Shown here piece after piece: positions 7,533 through 17,990 of a DNA stretch of 64,000 nucleotides. The stretch is taken from positions 390,352 to 454,351 of the forward strand of contig NZ_MUNV01000006.1 in NCBI RefSeq assembly GCF_002001125.1. Direction: 5' to 3'. Position numbers and translations under genes: made by a program. The DNA comes from Rhodanobacter sp. B04 (GTDB lineage: Bacteria > Pseudomonadota > Gammaproteobacteria > Xanthomonadales > Rhodanobacteraceae). Within the stretch, counting starts at the first letter, position 1. Each line of letters begins with the position of its first letter. The notes under the pieces were generated by a model. The model searched no databases. It had not been told where the DNA came from and worked only from the letters and a program-made list of their open reading frames with translations.

Positions 7533-10500
7533 CTACTGCAACGTCACCGGTCGCCGGTTGTCGCTGGAGACGCGGTCGATCAGTTCGTTGTACGGATCGA
7601 TGCCGGCGTCGAACGGCTTGCCGTCGACGGTCACGGTGATCGTGCTGTCGCCGTTCGCCACCATCTGCTTCTTCAGGTACAGCGGCTTGCCGTCCTTGCC
7701 GTCGGCTGGTGCAGCGAACACGCCGATATCGATCGGGATGTCCGGCACGGCATCGGTTTCCTTGCCGGTGCCGTCGACATAGACCTTGCCCGCGTGCACC
7801 TTCATGGTCACTTCGTACTTGCCGTCCGGCAGCTTCTTCGCGGTCGCCTCGGTCATGCGGTTGTCGAACAGGGTGATCTTCCAGAAGAAGTCATCCAGCA
7901 GGGGTTGCCACTTCGGGCCGGCGGCCTTGGCCAGGGCATCCATGAACTCCTGCGAGGTGGTGTAGGGCGGTTGCTGGAAACCCTTGTCGATCAGGAACTG
8001 CTTGAGCATCGCGTCCAGCGTGTTTTCGCCGATGTAATCCTGCAGCGCGTAGAACACCAGCGAGCCTTTGCGATAGTGGATGTATTGCTGGTTCTCCACC
8101 TTCGCCAGCGGTTCCTCGGCCAGCTTCTCGGTGGCGCGACCCACCAGATAATTGTCCAGTTCGTACTTCAGGAACTTGTGCATCTGGTCGGCGCCGTACT
8201 TCTGCTTCATCACCATCAGCGCGGAGTACTGCGCCAGCGACTCGCTGAGCATGGTCGAGCCCTGCATGTTCGCGCCGATCACCCGGTGCGCCCACCACTG
8301 GTGCGCTACTTCGTGGGCGGTGACGTAGTAGACGTAGTCGATCTTCGACTTGTCGCGCAGGTCGGCGATGAAGCCGATCGATTCGGAGAACGGGATCGTG
8401 TTCGCGAACGACTGCGCGAAGGCGGCGTAGTTCGGGAATTCCAGGATGCGCAGCTGGTGGAACTGGTATGGCGTGTAGTTGGCGTCGTAATAATCCAGCG
8501 CATCCTTGGCGCCCTGGATCATCCGGTCCACGTTCCAGGCGTGCGCCGGGTTGTAGTACACCGACACATCCACGCCCTTCCACGTCTCGTGCTTCACCGC
8601 ATAGCGCGCCGACAGATACGCGAAGAACGGCAGCATCGGCTGGTCCATGCCGTCCTGGGTCATCGTGTAGTGGAAATAGCGCCGTCCGTTCGCGGTCCAC
8701 TCCTTCTGCAGATAGCCTGGCGCCACCGCAATCTGGTCCGCGGCGGTGGAGACGGTGGTGTCGAAGCTGATCCAGTCCGCGTCGTTGCTGAGGTAGGTGT
8801 TGGCACGCGCCTTCTCGTCGTCGAGTTTGGGCATCCGCGCTGCCTCGCCCTTCAGGCCGTACTTGCGGCGGTCGTTGCGGTCGGTGATCTGCGCCTGCGT
8901 CTGGTAGCCGAACTGCGGCAGCACACCGCTGTTGAAGAAAGTGCCGTTGTAGGCGAGGAAGGTTCCATCCGGGCTGTTGGTGAAGCCCTTCGGGGCGTAT
9001 TCCAGGTCGAAGCCGAAGTCCATCGACGCGCCCGGCGCCAGCGGCGTCTTCAGCTTGTAGATGGTGTAACCGAGATCCTTGTCCGCATCCACCGTGTCGT
9101 GCGGCGCGAAATCCAGCGACTTCAGCCTGAAGCCGTCGGTGTAGTTCACGTGCAGCTCGCTGATCGCGGTGTCGTGCTTGTTGACCAGCGTGTAGTGCCC
9201 GTGGATCTCCAGCCTGCGCTGGTAGGGATAGATGTCGACATCCGCCTTCACCGCCGTGATGCGCGGCTGCGGCAGATCCTTGTACTTCGCGTATTTCTTT
9301 TCGTAGTCGGCGCGTTGTTTCAGCTTGTCGCCGCTGCTCAGGTAATGATTGAGCACGTTGGTGTTGTAGTAGATCCACGCGCCGCTGCCGACGAAGGCAA
9401 GCAGGCCGAGTGCCATGGCGATCTTTGCCGGTGCATGCAGTCGTGCCCGTGCCTCGCGTAGTCGTTCATCCCATGCCTGGCCGGTGCCGCGCACCCAGAA
9501 CAGCGCGGCCAGCACCAGCAGGACCACGGCACAACTTGCCCAGTAGAAATCGAACCACAGCGCGGCCTTGAGGAAATGACCGAAGCCGTTCATGTCCGAG
9601 TACGGCGTGGAAGGCACGCTGCCGTAGTTGTACAGATTCTGTTCCCAGTGCAGCAGGCCGAAGCCGATCTGGCAGACGAACCAGACGATGGTCAGCAGGT
9701 AGCCGAGGAACTTGTTGTTCGACAACACCTGCAGGAACAGCGCCAGCGCGGCCAGCAGTGCGAACGGGACCGTATCCAGCGCCAGCGTCTCCAGATAAAG
9801 GCCGAGCTCCAGATGGGTGTAGCCATGCGCAAGCTGCCAGCCGATGCCGACCAGCGAGCCGGCCAGTTGAAACACCATGATCACCGCCAGCAGGGCACCG
9901 AGCTTGGCAGTCGGCGGAATCCAGTCCGGCAGCGGAAATGCATCGGTGACCTCGGCCGAGCGTTGACTGCGCTCGCGCCACACCAGTTCGCCGGCATAGA
10001 AAGTGATGATGATGAACAGCAGCCACTGGAAGCTGCCGCGTATACCTTCCAGCACCTGATGCGTGACGGGCCAGGTCGCGGTGCCATAGATCTGTCCCGA
10101 CAGCATCAGCGCGCCGAACAGGTTCGCCAGCCCCAGCGCCAGCATGATCAGAAACGGTACGCCGCGAAGCACGCCCAACGTGTCGAAGCCGAACTGGGTG
10201 CGCAGCTGCAGCAGGTGCGCGCGCAGATTGTCGGCCAGATGCACCTTGGGCAGGGTCAGCGCGGCATGGCCGGCCTGCGGGCGCAGCATCGGCGGTTCCG
10301 CGCGTTTCTTGCGTCGCGGCAGCTGCAGGCCTTCACGGTTTGGTCGGAACAGCGCGAACGTGGCGACGAACATGGCCAGGCTGACGCCGATCCACAGCAA
10401 ACGATTGAACAGCAGCACGCCGGTCAGTGCTGGCAGTTCATGATTGGACTGGTACGCCGACCAGTAGCGGGTGACCAGCCCCACCGTGCGGCCGCCGAAC

Positions 10501-11129
10501 GGGTCGAGCATGGCGGCAACGAACAGATTGTTGACGTCCTTGGTCAGCTGGCCAACGATGCCTTGCAGCACGAAGTAGACGATCACCCCGATATAGGTGG
10601 CCAACAGCGAACGCGTGGTGCTGGCCAGCAGGAACAGCAGTGCCGCGATGAACAGCATGTCCGGCACCACCATCACGCCGAATGCCCACGCATAGCCGTG
10701 CCAGCTGGACGGGCCCAGTCGTGCGGCGTCGATCCACGGCATCAGGCCGCCGGAGGCAATGCCCAGCGCGCAGGCCAGCATGATCGCCAGCGAGGCCAGG
10801 TAGCCGGCGGCGAAGCGTCCGCCGAGATAGGCGCCACGGCTCATCGGCGTGGTGAAGAACAGCTCGGCGGTGCGCTGGTCGAAGTCGCGCAGGGCGGCGC
10901 CGGCGACGAATACGGTCACCAGGAACATGCTGAGTATGGTGAGCACGCTGAGCAGGCGGACGATCACCAGCGGTGCATTGCGCAGCACGTTGCCGCTGGA
11001 GCCGCCGATGATCACCGCGTCGGTCGTCACCAGGGTGAAGGCGAGCGCGCCGAACACTGCCGCAATGATCCAGAACAGCGGCGCCTTCAGCTGCTGGCGC
11101 AATTCGAATCGCAGTATCTCGAAGAACAT
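7533..11129 (-). CDS. Fused ABC-2-type permease and M1-family metallopeptidase
   Basis: A 1198-residue fusion. The first half is an ABC-2-type permease with about a dozen membrane helices in two blocks (starting FFEILRFELRQQLKAP and again around residue 320). The C-terminal half is a gluzincin peptidase of the M1 aminopeptidase family. HEVAHQWW supplies the zinc-binding HExxH near residue 936, and the third ligand lies 18 residues on in MLSESLAQY. The peptidase part should face the periplasm. The ATPase at 11178 lies just upstream on the same strand and is the likely partner. The substrate is unknown; such permease-M1 fusions recur in Xanthomonadales and Bacteroidetes. Confidence 0.88.
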   Translation of the reverse strand: MFFEILRFELRQQLKAPLFWIIAAVFGALAFTLVTTDAVIIGGSSGNVLRNAPLVIVRLLSVLTILSMFLVTVFVAGAALRDFDQRTAELFFTTPMSRGAYLGGRFAAGYLASLAIMLACALGIASGGLMPWIDAARLGPSSWHGYAWAFGVMVVPDMLFIAALLFLLASTTRSLLATYIGVIVYFVLQGIVGQLTKDVNNLFVAAMLDPFGGRTVGLVTRYWSAYQSNHELPALTGVLLFNRLLWIGVSLAMFVATFALFRPNREGLQLPRRKKRAEPPMLRPQAGHAALTLPKVHLADNLRAHLLQLRTQFGFDTLGVLRGVPFLIMLALGLANLFGALMLSGQIYGTATWPVTHQVLEGIRGSFQWLLFIIITFYAGELVWRERSQRSAEVTDAFPLPDWIPPTAKLGALLAVIMVFQLAGSLVGIGWQLAHGYTHLELGLYLETLALDTVPFALLAALALFLQVLSNNKFLGYLLTIVWFVCQIGFGLLHWEQNLYNYGSVPSTPYSDMNGFGHFLKAALWFDFYWASCAVVLLVLAALFWVRGTGQAWDERLREARARLHAPAKIAMALGLLAFVGSGAWIYYNTNVLNHYLSSGDKLKQRADYEKKYAKYKDLPQPRITAVKADVDIYPYQRRLEIHGHYTLVNKHDTAISELHVNYTDGFRLKSLDFAPHDTVDADKDLGYTIYKLKTPLAPGASMDFGFDLEYAPKGFTNSPDGTFLAYNGTFFNSGVLPQFGYQTQAQITDRNDRRKYGLKGEAARMPKLDDEKARANTYLSNDADWISFDTTVSTAADQIAVAPGYLQKEWTANGRRYFHYTMTQDGMDQPMLPFFAYLSARYAVKHETWKGVDVSVYYNPAHAWNVDRMIQGAKDALDYYDANYTPYQFHQLRILEFPNYAAFAQSFANTIPFSESIGFIADLRDKSKIDYVYYVTAHEVAHQWWAHRVIGANMQGSTMLSESLAQYSALMVMKQKYGADQMHKFLKYELDNYLVGRATEKLAEEPLAKVENQQYIHYRKGSLVFYALQDYIGENTLDAMLKQFLIDKGFQQPPYTTSQEFMDALAKAAGPKWQPLLDDFFWKITLFDNRMTEATAKKLPDGKYEVTMKVHAGKVYVDGTGKETDAVPDIPIDIGVFAAPADGKDGKPLYLKKQMVANGDSTITVTVDGKPFDAGIDPYNELIDRVSSDNRRPVTLQ

Positions 11130-11177
11130 CGGTATTCCCGTCCCTGTAATGGAAGACTGCCGTCGATGCGGCGGGTG

Positions 11178-12062
11178 TCAGGCGGCTCGGGCGGTGGCCT
11201 GTTCGCGCAAGCGGCCGAAGTAGACGTCTTCCAGATCGGGCGCGACGGCCTCGAAACCTTCTTCCGGCCGGGTATCGGCCAGCACGTGCAGCAGGGTGCG
11301 GCCGCCGGCGAGGCGGGTGGACAGGATGTTCATGCGGGCGCGGTAGCCGTCCAGCTCGGCCTTGTCGATCGTGCGTCGCCACACGCGGCCGTCGAGCGAG
11401 CGGATCGCCTCGACCGGCTCGCCGCTCAGCAACACCTGGCCCTGGCCGATGATCGCCATGCGCGAGCACAGGTCGGTGACGTCCTCGACGATATGCGTCG
11501 ACAGGATCACCACCACCCGCTCGCCGATCTCGGCCAGCAGGTTGAGGAAGCGGTTGCGTTCCTCCGGGTCGAGGCCGGCGGTGGGCTCGTCCACGATCAC
11601 CAGCCGCGGGTCGCCGATCAGCGCCTGGGCGATGCCGAAGCGCTGGCGCATGCCACCGGAGTAAGTACCCAGCTTGCGCTTGCGCACGTCCCACAGGTTG
11701 ACCTGGCGCAGCAGCGCCTCGACCAGTTCGCGCCGCTCGCTCTTCACGGTGACGCCCTTGAGCACGGCGAAATGCTCCAGCATCGCCTCGGCGGAGACCT
11801 TCGGATACACGCCAAATTCCTGCGGCAGGTAGCCGAGCAGACGGCGGGTGGCCTGCTTGTCGGCCATCAGGTCCATCTCGTCGAGCTTGATCGTGCCTTC
11901 GTCCGGATCCTGCAGGGTGGCGATCGTGCGCATCAGTGACGATTTGCCCGCGCCGTTGGGGCCGAGCAGGCCGAACATGCCGTTGGGAATATCCAGCGAC
12001 ACGCCGCGCAGCGCCCGCACTCCGTTGGCGTAGGTTTTCGACAGGTCACGGATCGTCAGCAT
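11178..12062 (-). CDS. ABC transporter ATP-binding protein
   Basis: A 294-residue ABC ATPase: [18 protein letters not shown], Walker [11 protein letters not shown]-loop [10 protein letters not shown], signature [10 protein letters not shown], Walker [14 protein letters not shown] and switch His in STHIVED. The C-terminal 80 residues resemble the regulatory tail of ABC-2 exporters. An in-frame ATG at 12116 would add 18 unlike residues; start 12062 has GGGAAG upstream and begins at the conserved LTIRDL strand. It is 48 bases upstream of the permease-peptidase gene and almost certainly forms an operon with it. The promoter should lie in the 228-bp divergent interval before aceF. Confidence 0.93.
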   Translation of the reverse strand: MLTIRDLSKTYANGVRALRGVSLDIPNGMFGLLGPNGAGKSSLMRTIATLQDPDEGTIKLDEMDLMADKQATRRLLGYLPQEFGVYPKVSAEAMLEHFAVLKGVTVKSERRELVEALLRQVNLWDVRKRKLGTYSGGMRQRFGIAQALIGDPRLVIVDEPTAGLDPEERNRFLNLLAEIGERVVVILSTHIVEDVTDLCSRMAIIGQGQVLLSGEPVEAIRSLDGRVWRRTIDKAELDGYRARMNILSTRLAGGRTLLHVLADTRPEEGFEAVAPDLEDVYFGRLREQATARAA

Positions 12063-12223
12063 GGTTTGCTTCCCTGTACGCCCGGGCGGCGTTGGCTGAG
12101 CTCCAGAGTAGGGCATGAGTTGGGCGCGCGCGTGCGCTCAAGGTCATGCATACGCGTGCGCATGGTTGGCGTTGGCGCGGGCTTGCCGTGCTTTGGTGCA
12201 ATACGGATCGGGTGCAGCTTCGC

Positions 12224-12229
12224 TATGAT
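12224..12229 (+). promoter_or_regulatory. Possible -10 element for aceF
   Basis: TATGAT lies 61 bases before the aceF start in the divergent intergenic region. No good -35 is seen at the right spacing, so this is only a weak sigma-70 candidate. Confidence 0.25.
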
Positions 12230-12290
12230 TAAGGCCTTGTTCGCGTCCGCCATCCCCGAGCGGCACGCCCTCGCCATCGCAGGAGTCCCC

Positions 12291-13652
12291 ATGGCCGATC
12301 TCAAAGAAGCCCTTGTTCCCGATATCGGCCATGCCGACGTGCCCGTCATCGAGGTGCTGGTGAAAGTCGGTGACCGCGTGGAGAAGGAACAGAGCCTGAT
12401 CACGCTGGAGTCGGACAAGGCCACGATGGAAGTGCCCGCACCGTTCGCCGGCACGATCAAGGAGTTGAAGCTGAAGGTGGGCGACGAGGTGTCCGAGGGC
12501 GCGCTGATCGCGATCATCGAGGCAGACGGCGCCGCCGCTGCGCCTGCCGCCGAGGTTCCGAAAGCCGCCGCGCCGGCTCCCACCCCGGCGCCTGCGCCAG
12601 CCAGGGTGGCAGCGCCGCAGGTCGAAGAAAAGCCCGCGCCGATCGGTGGTCGCAGCGTGCTGCCCGGTAGCGTGCCGGAGGGTGACGTGTCGCCAGCGGC
12701 GCGACCGCCGCTGGATGCACGCCTGGTGATGCCCGGCGATGCGCCGTACGCCAGCCCGGCGATCCGTGCGTTTGCGCGCGAGCTTGGGGTCGACATCACC
12801 CAGGTGAAGGGTTCCGGCCGCGGTGGCCGCATCCAGCGTGAGGACGTGGCCGCTTGGGTGAAACACGCGCTCGCTTCCGGCGCGCGGCCGGTCGCCGGTG
12901 CATCCGCCTCGCTCGGCGGCCTCAGCCTGCTGCCATGGCCGAAGATCGACTTCGCCAAGTTCGGCGAGATCGAGGAGAAGCCGCTCTCGCGCATCCAGAA
13001 GATTTCCGGCGCCAACCTCGCGCGCAACTGGGCGATGATCCCGCACGTCACCCAGCACGACGATGCCGATATCACCGAGCTGGAAGCGTTCCGCAAGAAG
13101 CTCGGCGAAGAGAACAAGGACCTGAAGGTCACCCCGCTGGTGTTCCAGATCAAGGCGGTGGTGGCGGCACTGAAGCAGTTCCCGCAGTTCAACGCCTCGC
13201 TCGACGAGAGCGGCGAGAAGCTGATCCTGAAGAAGTACTTCCACATCGGCATCGCGGTGGACACGCCCGATGGCCTGGTGGTGCCGGTGATCCGCGATTG
13301 CGACAAGAAGGGCCTGCTCGACCTGGCCCGCGAGCTGGGCGAGATCTCGAAGAAGGCGCGCGACAAGAAGCTCGGCCCCGCCGAGATGTCCGGCGGCTGC
13401 TTCTCGATCAGCTCGCTCGGCGGTATCGGCGGCACCGGGTTCACGCCCATCGTCAATGCGCCGGAGGTGGCGATCCTCGGCGTCTCCAAGGCCGCGACCA
13501 GGCCGGTCTGGAACGGCAAGGAGTTCGCGCCGCGGCTGATCCTGCCGCTGTCGCTGTCGTACGACCATCGCGTGATCGACGGCGCGCTCGCCGCGCGCTT
13601 CGCGTCCTTCCTGGCCACCCAGCTCGGCGACATCCGTCGCCTGTTGCTCTGA
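12291..13652 (+). CDS. aceF: Pyruvate dehydrogenase E2, dihydrolipoamide acetyltransferase
   Basis: A 453-residue E2 component that transfers acetyl groups from lipoate to CoA. It has one lipoyl domain (residues 1-80, lipoylated Lys in [11 protein letters not shown]), an Ala/Pro-rich hinge, the peripheral subunit-binding domain ([22 protein letters not shown]), and the catalytic core ending with the active-site motif DHRVIDG at 425-431. Many proteobacterial E2s have two or three lipoyl domains; the second is found here on E3 instead. AGGAG at 12281-12285 fixes ATG 12291. The E3 gene follows after 10 bases; E1 (aceE) is not in the window. Confidence 0.95.
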   Translation: MADLKEALVPDIGHADVPVIEVLVKVGDRVEKEQSLITLESDKATMEVPAPFAGTIKELKLKVGDEVSEGALIAIIEADGAAAAPAAEVPKAAAPAPTPAPAPARVAAPQVEEKPAPIGGRSVLPGSVPEGDVSPAARPPLDARLVMPGDAPYASPAIRAFARELGVDITQVKGSGRGGRIQREDVAAWVKHALASGARPVAGASASLGGLSLLPWPKIDFAKFGEIEEKPLSRIQKISGANLARNWAMIPHVTQHDDADITELEAFRKKLGEENKDLKVTPLVFQIKAVVAALKQFPQFNASLDESGEKLILKKYFHIGIAVDTPDGLVVPVIRDCDKKGLLDLARELGEISKKARDKKLGPAEMSGGCFSISSLGGIGGTGFTPIVNAPEVAILGVSKAATRPVWNGKEFAPRLILPLSLSYDHRVIDGALAARFASFLATQLGDIRRLLL

Positions 13653-13662
13653 CGGGAGACGG

Positions 13663-15447
13663 ATGATGGCGAACACGATGGAAGTGAAGGTTCCCGACAT
13701 CGGCGGCAATCACGATGTGCCGGTGATCGAAGTGCTGGTGAAGGCCGGCGACACGGTGACCAAGGACCAGAGCCTGATCACGCTGGAGTCGGACAAGGCC
13801 ACGATGGAGATCCCCTCCAGCGCCGCCGGCGTGATCAAGGAATTGAAGGTGAAGGTGGGCGACGAGCTGTCCGAAGGCGCGGTGATTGCCGTGCTTGAGG
13901 TCGCCGGCGATGCTGCTGCACCCAAGGCCGAGACCGCACAAACCGAAGCGCCGAAGGCTGTTGCACCCGCTGCCGCTCCGGCTCCGGCCAAGGCAGCGCC
14001 GGCGCCATCGGCAGCGAGCGCTTCCGGTCGCAAGGCCGACATCGACTGCAAGCTGGTCGTGCTCGGCTCCGGCCCCGGTGGCTACTCGGCCGCGTTCCGC
14101 GCCGCGGATCTCGGCGTCGACACTGTGCTGGTGGAACGCTATGCCACGCTTGGCGGTGTCTGCCTCAACGTGGGCTGCATCCCGTCCAAGGCGCTGCTGC
14201 ATGCGGCGGCAGTGATCGACGAGGCCGCCTCGATGGCCGCGCACGGCGTCAGCTTCGGTGCGCCGAAGATCGACATCGACAAGCTGCGCGGTTTCAAGAC
14301 CAAGGTGGTCGGCCAGCTCACCGGCGGCCTGACTTCGATGGCGAAGCAGCGCAAGGTGCGCACCCTCGAAGGCAACGGCAGCTTCGTCTCGCCGAACGAA
14401 ATGGAAGTCCAGACCAAGGACGGCGTGAAGCTGGTCCGCTTCGAGTACGCGATCATCGCCGCCGGTTCGCAGTCGGTGAAGCTGCCCTCGTTCCCGTGGG
14501 AAGACGAGCGCATCGTCGACTCCACCGGCGCGCTGGAGCTGAAGGACGTGCCGAACAAGCTGCTGGTTGTCGGCGGTGGCATCATCGGCCTGGAAATGGC
14601 CACGGTGTACAGCGCGCTCGGCAGCGAAGTGACCGTGGTCGAGTTCATGGACCAACTCATCCCCGGTGCCGATGCCGACCTGATCAAGCCGCTGGCCAAG
14701 CGCATCGGCGGCAAGCTCAAGGGCGTGCACCTGAAGACCAAGGTGGTCGAGGCTAAGGCGACCAAGAAAGGTATCGAAGTCAGCTACGAAGGCGACAGCA
14801 TTCCCGAAACCACTTTGTTCGATCGTGTGCTGGTATCGGTGGGCCGCTCGCCGAACGGCGGCAAGATCGGCGCCGACAAGGCCGGTGTCGCGGTGACCGA
14901 TCGCGGTTTCATCAACGTCGACAGCCAGATGCGCACCAACGTGCCGCACATCTTCGCGATCGGCGATCTGGTCGGCCAGCCGATGCTGGCGCACAAGGCC
15001 ACGCACGAGGCGAAGGTCGCCGCGGAAGTCGTTGCCGGGCAGAAGAGCCACTTCGATGCACGGGTGATTCCGTCGGTGGCCTATACCGACCCGGAAATCG
15101 CCTGGGTCGGCGTGACCGAGCGCGAGGCGAAGGAAAAGAGCCTGAAGATCGGCGTGGGCAAGTTTCCGTGGGCCGCCAGCGGCCGCGCGATCGGCATCGA
15201 CCGGACCGAGGGCTTCACCAAGCTGATCTTCGACGAGGACACCCATCGCATCGTCGGCGGCGGCATCGTCGGCGTGCATGCCGGCGAGCTGATCTCCGAA
15301 GTCGCGCTGGCGATCGAGATGGGCAGCGAGGCGGCCGACATTGGCCTCACCATCCATCCGCATCCCACGCTGAGCGAGTCGATCGGCATGGCGGCCGAGG
15401 TGTACGAAGGCACGATCACCGACCTGTACCTGCCGAAGAAGAAGTAA
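13663..15447 (+). CDS. lpdA: Dihydrolipoamide dehydrogenase with N-terminal lipoyl domain
   Basis: A 594-residue E3 flavoprotein that reoxidises dihydrolipoamide with NAD+. Residues 1-80 form a lipoyl domain ([13 protein letters not shown]) nearly identical to that of the adjacent E2, followed by an Ala/Pro linker. The oxidoreductase starts with the FAD motif [15 protein letters not shown]. Redox cysteines are C167 and C172 in [13 protein letters not shown], the NAD motif is [12 protein letters not shown], and the dimerisation region contains the catalytic HPHPTLSE. A lipoyl-bearing E3 is characteristic of Neisseria and Xanthomonadales. ATG 13663 and 13666 are both possible. Confidence 0.96.
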   Translation: MMANTMEVKVPDIGGNHDVPVIEVLVKAGDTVTKDQSLITLESDKATMEIPSSAAGVIKELKVKVGDELSEGAVIAVLEVAGDAAAPKAETAQTEAPKAVAPAAAPAPAKAAPAPSAASASGRKADIDCKLVVLGSGPGGYSAAFRAADLGVDTVLVERYATLGGVCLNVGCIPSKALLHAAAVIDEAASMAAHGVSFGAPKIDIDKLRGFKTKVVGQLTGGLTSMAKQRKVRTLEGNGSFVSPNEMEVQTKDGVKLVRFEYAIIAAGSQSVKLPSFPWEDERIVDSTGALELKDVPNKLLVVGGGIIGLEMATVYSALGSEVTVVEFMDQLIPGADADLIKPLAKRIGGKLKGVHLKTKVVEAKATKKGIEVSYEGDSIPETTLFDRVLVSVGRSPNGGKIGADKAGVAVTDRGFINVDSQMRTNVPHIFAIGDLVGQPMLAHKATHEAKVAAEVVAGQKSHFDARVIPSVAYTDPEIAWVGVTEREAKEKSLKIGVGKFPWAASGRAIGIDRTEGFTKLIFDEDTHRIVGGGIVGVHAGELISEVALAIEMGSEAADIGLTIHPHPTLSESIGMAAEVYEGTITDLYLPKKK

Positions 15448-15497
15448 GTCGCGCCGCTGCGATAAAACAAAACTCGGGTCGCCCCGAAGGAGCCGTG

Positions 15498-17279
15498 ATG
15501 AGTCATTCGCAGATCCGGATCGGCGCTGCCGTCGCCCTGCTGGTGGGGCTGACGGCCGCGACGCATGTCAATGCCGATGTCGGCCGGGGTGATCGCTACT
15601 CCGGCCATCCCTGGGCCTCCCGTTCGCCGGTGCTGGCCCAGCACGGCATGGCGGCGACCGAGCAGCCGCTGGCCTCGCAGATCGCGATCGACATCCTCAA
15701 GAAGGGTGGCAGTGCAGTGGATGCCGCGATTGCGGCGAACGCGGCGCTCGGCCTGATGGAGCCGGTGTTGAACGGCATCGGCGGCGACTGCTTCGTGATC
15801 GTGTGGGATCCGAAGACGCACCAACTCTACGGCTACAACGGCTCCGGCCCGTCGGCGAAGGGCCGCGACCTGGCCAAGATGCAGGCCGAGGTCAAGGCCG
15901 CGTATCTCAAGGCCGGGCTGCCGGCGAAGGATCACATTCCCGCCGTCGGCTCGCTGCCGATCACCGTGCCGGGCACGGTCGATACCTGGGGCGCGCTGCA
16001 CGACAAGTTCGGCAAGCTCTCGCTGGCCGACGATCTGGCGCCGGCGATCGGCTATGCGCAGAACGGTTTCCCGGTTACCCAGCTGGTTGCTCAGTACTGG
16101 AAGGGCAACATGGCGGCGTTCGAGCGGATGCACGGACTGATCGAGGAAAGCGCGAATGCGCGCCACACCTATCTGATCGACGGCCACACGCCGGCCGAAG
16201 GCGAGGTGTTCCGCAATCCCGATCTGGCCCATACCCTGACGCTGATCGCACAGGGCGGCCGCGATGCGTTCTACAAGGGCGCGATCGCACACACCATCGA
16301 TGCCTACTTCAAGCGCATCGGCGGCGACCTGCGCTACGAGGATTTTGCCGGCTACCACGGCGAGTGGGTGACGCCGCAATCGGTGAACTACCACGGCTAC
16401 GACGTCTACGAACTGCCGCCGAACGGACAGGGCTTCGCCGCGCTGGAAATGCTGCAGCTGCTCAAGGGCTTCGACCTGAAGAAGATGGGCGTGGGCAGCG
16501 CCGATGCGCTGACCGCGATGCTGGAAGCCAAGCGTCTCGCCTATGAGGATCTGGCCAAGTACTACGCCGATCCGCGTTTCGTCGATGTGCCGATGAAGGG
16601 CCTGCTGTCCGAAGGCTATGCCGACCAGCGGCGCAAGCTGATTCATCTCGACCACGCCAACGCGGGCATCGGTCCCGGCGATCCGAAGCTGTTCAACGGC
16701 GACACCACGTACTTCACCACCGCCGACAAGGACGGCATGATGGTGTCGATCATCCAGTCCAACTACCGCGGCATGGGTTCGGGCCTGGTCGCCGATGGTC
16801 TCGGCTTCATGTTCCAGGATCGTGGCGAGCTGTATTCGCTCAAGCCCGGCGCGGCCAACGTCTACGCTGCCGGCAAGCGACCGTTCCACACCATCATCCC
16901 GGGCTTCGTGATGAAGGACGGCGCGCCGTACATGTCGTTCGGCCTGATGGGCGGCGACATGCAGCCGCAGGGTCACATCCAGGTGCTGACCAACATGATC
17001 GACTACGGCATGAACGTGCAGGACGCCGGCGATGCCGCGCGCTGGCGCCACTACGGCAACGCCGAACCCACCGGCGAGGCCTCGCAGGGCATCGGCACGG
17101 TGGAGATGGAGTCGGGTTTCGATCCCGCGGTGAAGGCCGAGCTGGTCAAGCGCGGCTACAAGGTCGTGCCTGGCACCGGCAACTTCGGCGGCTACGAGGC
17201 GATCATGTTCGACGCCAAGCAGCACGTGTACTGGGGCGCCACCGAGATGCGCAAGGATGGCGAGGTGATCGGGTATTGA
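15498..17279 (+). CDS. Gamma-glutamyltransferase family protein
   Basis: A 593-residue Ntn-hydrolase of the gamma-glutamyltranspeptidase family with a signal peptide (ALLVGLTAATHVNADV), hence periplasmic. Typical landmarks are MAATEQPLASQIAIDILKKGG, NAALGLMEPVLNGIGGDCF and the autoprocessing site before the nucleophilic Thr (T403 in NGDTTYFTTADKDG). The small subunit then contains SNYRGMGSGL and the GGDMQPQGH motif. The variation TTYF in place of TTHF or TTHL suggests the YwrD/acylase-like branch rather than classical GGT, so glutathione may not be the only substrate. GAAGGAG precedes ATG 15498. Confidence 0.88.
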   Translation: MSHSQIRIGAAVALLVGLTAATHVNADVGRGDRYSGHPWASRSPVLAQHGMAATEQPLASQIAIDILKKGGSAVDAAIAANAALGLMEPVLNGIGGDCFVIVWDPKTHQLYGYNGSGPSAKGRDLAKMQAEVKAAYLKAGLPAKDHIPAVGSLPITVPGTVDTWGALHDKFGKLSLADDLAPAIGYAQNGFPVTQLVAQYWKGNMAAFERMHGLIEESANARHTYLIDGHTPAEGEVFRNPDLAHTLTLIAQGGRDAFYKGAIAHTIDAYFKRIGGDLRYEDFAGYHGEWVTPQSVNYHGYDVYELPPNGQGFAALEMLQLLKGFDLKKMGVGSADALTAMLEAKRLAYEDLAKYYADPRFVDVPMKGLLSEGYADQRRKLIHLDHANAGIGPGDPKLFNGDTTYFTTADKDGMMVSIIQSNYRGMGSGLVADGLGFMFQDRGELYSLKPGAANVYAAGKRPFHTIIPGFVMKDGAPYMSFGLMGGDMQPQGHIQVLTNMIDYGMNVQDAGDAARWRHYGNAEPTGEASQGIGTVEMESGFDPAVKAELVKRGYKVVPGTGNFGGYEAIMFDAKQHVYWGATEMRKDGEVIGY

Positions 17280-17377
17280 GGTGACGGGTGAAAAGCTCCT
17301 CGCTGGAATGACGGCAATGGCCTATTCGGACCAAGCTTGGCTAGATCTTGATCAGAAGATCAATGCGGTATCGACAA

Positions 17378-17698
17378 CTATTGCGACGAATCGGCCAATA
17401 GAAACGCCAGCTTCCGCTTCCGCGGCAGCTGCTTGATCTGCCATTCCGCACGCGAAGCGCTGGCGCGATCCGGATAGCGGCGAAATCCCAGCAAGCGCAG
17501 CGGCGGGTTGGCGCGGGTATAGCGCGCGCCGCGGCCGGCCACATGGGCCGCATAGCGTGCGTCAAGGCGGTTGGTTATGCCTGCGTAGTAGCTGCCGTTG
17601 CGGCATTCGATCAGGTACAGGCACCAAGCACCGTCGGCTTCCGGCGATTGCGATGCTGCGTCGGCGGCTGGCGTTGCAGTCACGAGGTCTCGTTTCAT
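17378..17698 (-). CDS. GIY-YIG nuclease domain protein
   Basis: A 106-residue single-domain protein of the GIY-YIG superfamily (UPF0213 type). The hallmark is [19 protein letters not shown], in which the catalytic Tyr pair and the following Arg (RLDARYAAH) are present, then [19 protein letters not shown] with the conserved Glu. About 25 residues before the domain are unlike the family and probably disordered. Such stand-alone domains occur widely and are presumed nucleases; no physiological role is established. It is convergent with the gamma-glutamyltransferase gene, and a repeat element lies upstream. Confidence 0.85.
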   Translation of the reverse strand: MKRDLVTATPAADAASQSPEADGAWCLYLIECRNGSYYAGITNRLDARYAAHVAGRGARYTRANPPLRLLGFRRYPDRASASRAEWQIKQLPRKRKLAFLLADSSQ

Positions 17699-17747
17699 GT
17701 CGGTGGCAGCTGAATCGGGTCGGTGCGGAATGGTGCCTACGTAGGCT

Positions 17748-17861
17748 CGTCATTCTCGCGGAAGCGGGAATCCAGCGCCTCTCGCTATACCCGAAACCTT
17801 GCAGTTGCTGGATTGAGCAGCTTCGCTGTTGTGGCGATTTTTTGCTTGCGCAGGAATGACG
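17748..17861. repeat. MITE-like intergenic repeat with terminal inverted repeats
   Basis: A 114-bp stretch flanked by an 8-bp inverted repeat, CGTCATTC at 17748-17755 and GAATGACG at 17854-17861. The left end continues into a small hairpin (TCTCGCGGAAGCGGGA) and AATCCAG, a pattern repeated widely in Xanthomonadales intergenic regions. No coding content is seen. A degenerate relative occurs at 27629. The rest of the 17699-17990 gap shows nothing else. Confidence 0.55.
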
Positions 17862-17990
17862 AAAGATGAGGCTTCCTGCTCAAGCGAGTGCCATTTGGGT
17901 CGGTGCGTTCAATCGTCGCCGGTGATTCGGGACAAGCGTGCCACGCGCAGATTACTCTGCGCCGATCACGACAAGAACCACGAGGTCACC

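Noticed and set aside
7440..9461. Plus-strand 673-codon open frame opposite the permease-peptidase fusion
   Set aside because: Its product is Val/Arg/His-rich without any domain, while the minus strand contains an intact HExxH peptidase and helices.
9576..11939. Plus-strand 787-codon open frame opposite the permease and ATPase genes
   Set aside because: Gln/His/Arg-rich shadow of the ABC genes, with no start signal and no family pattern.
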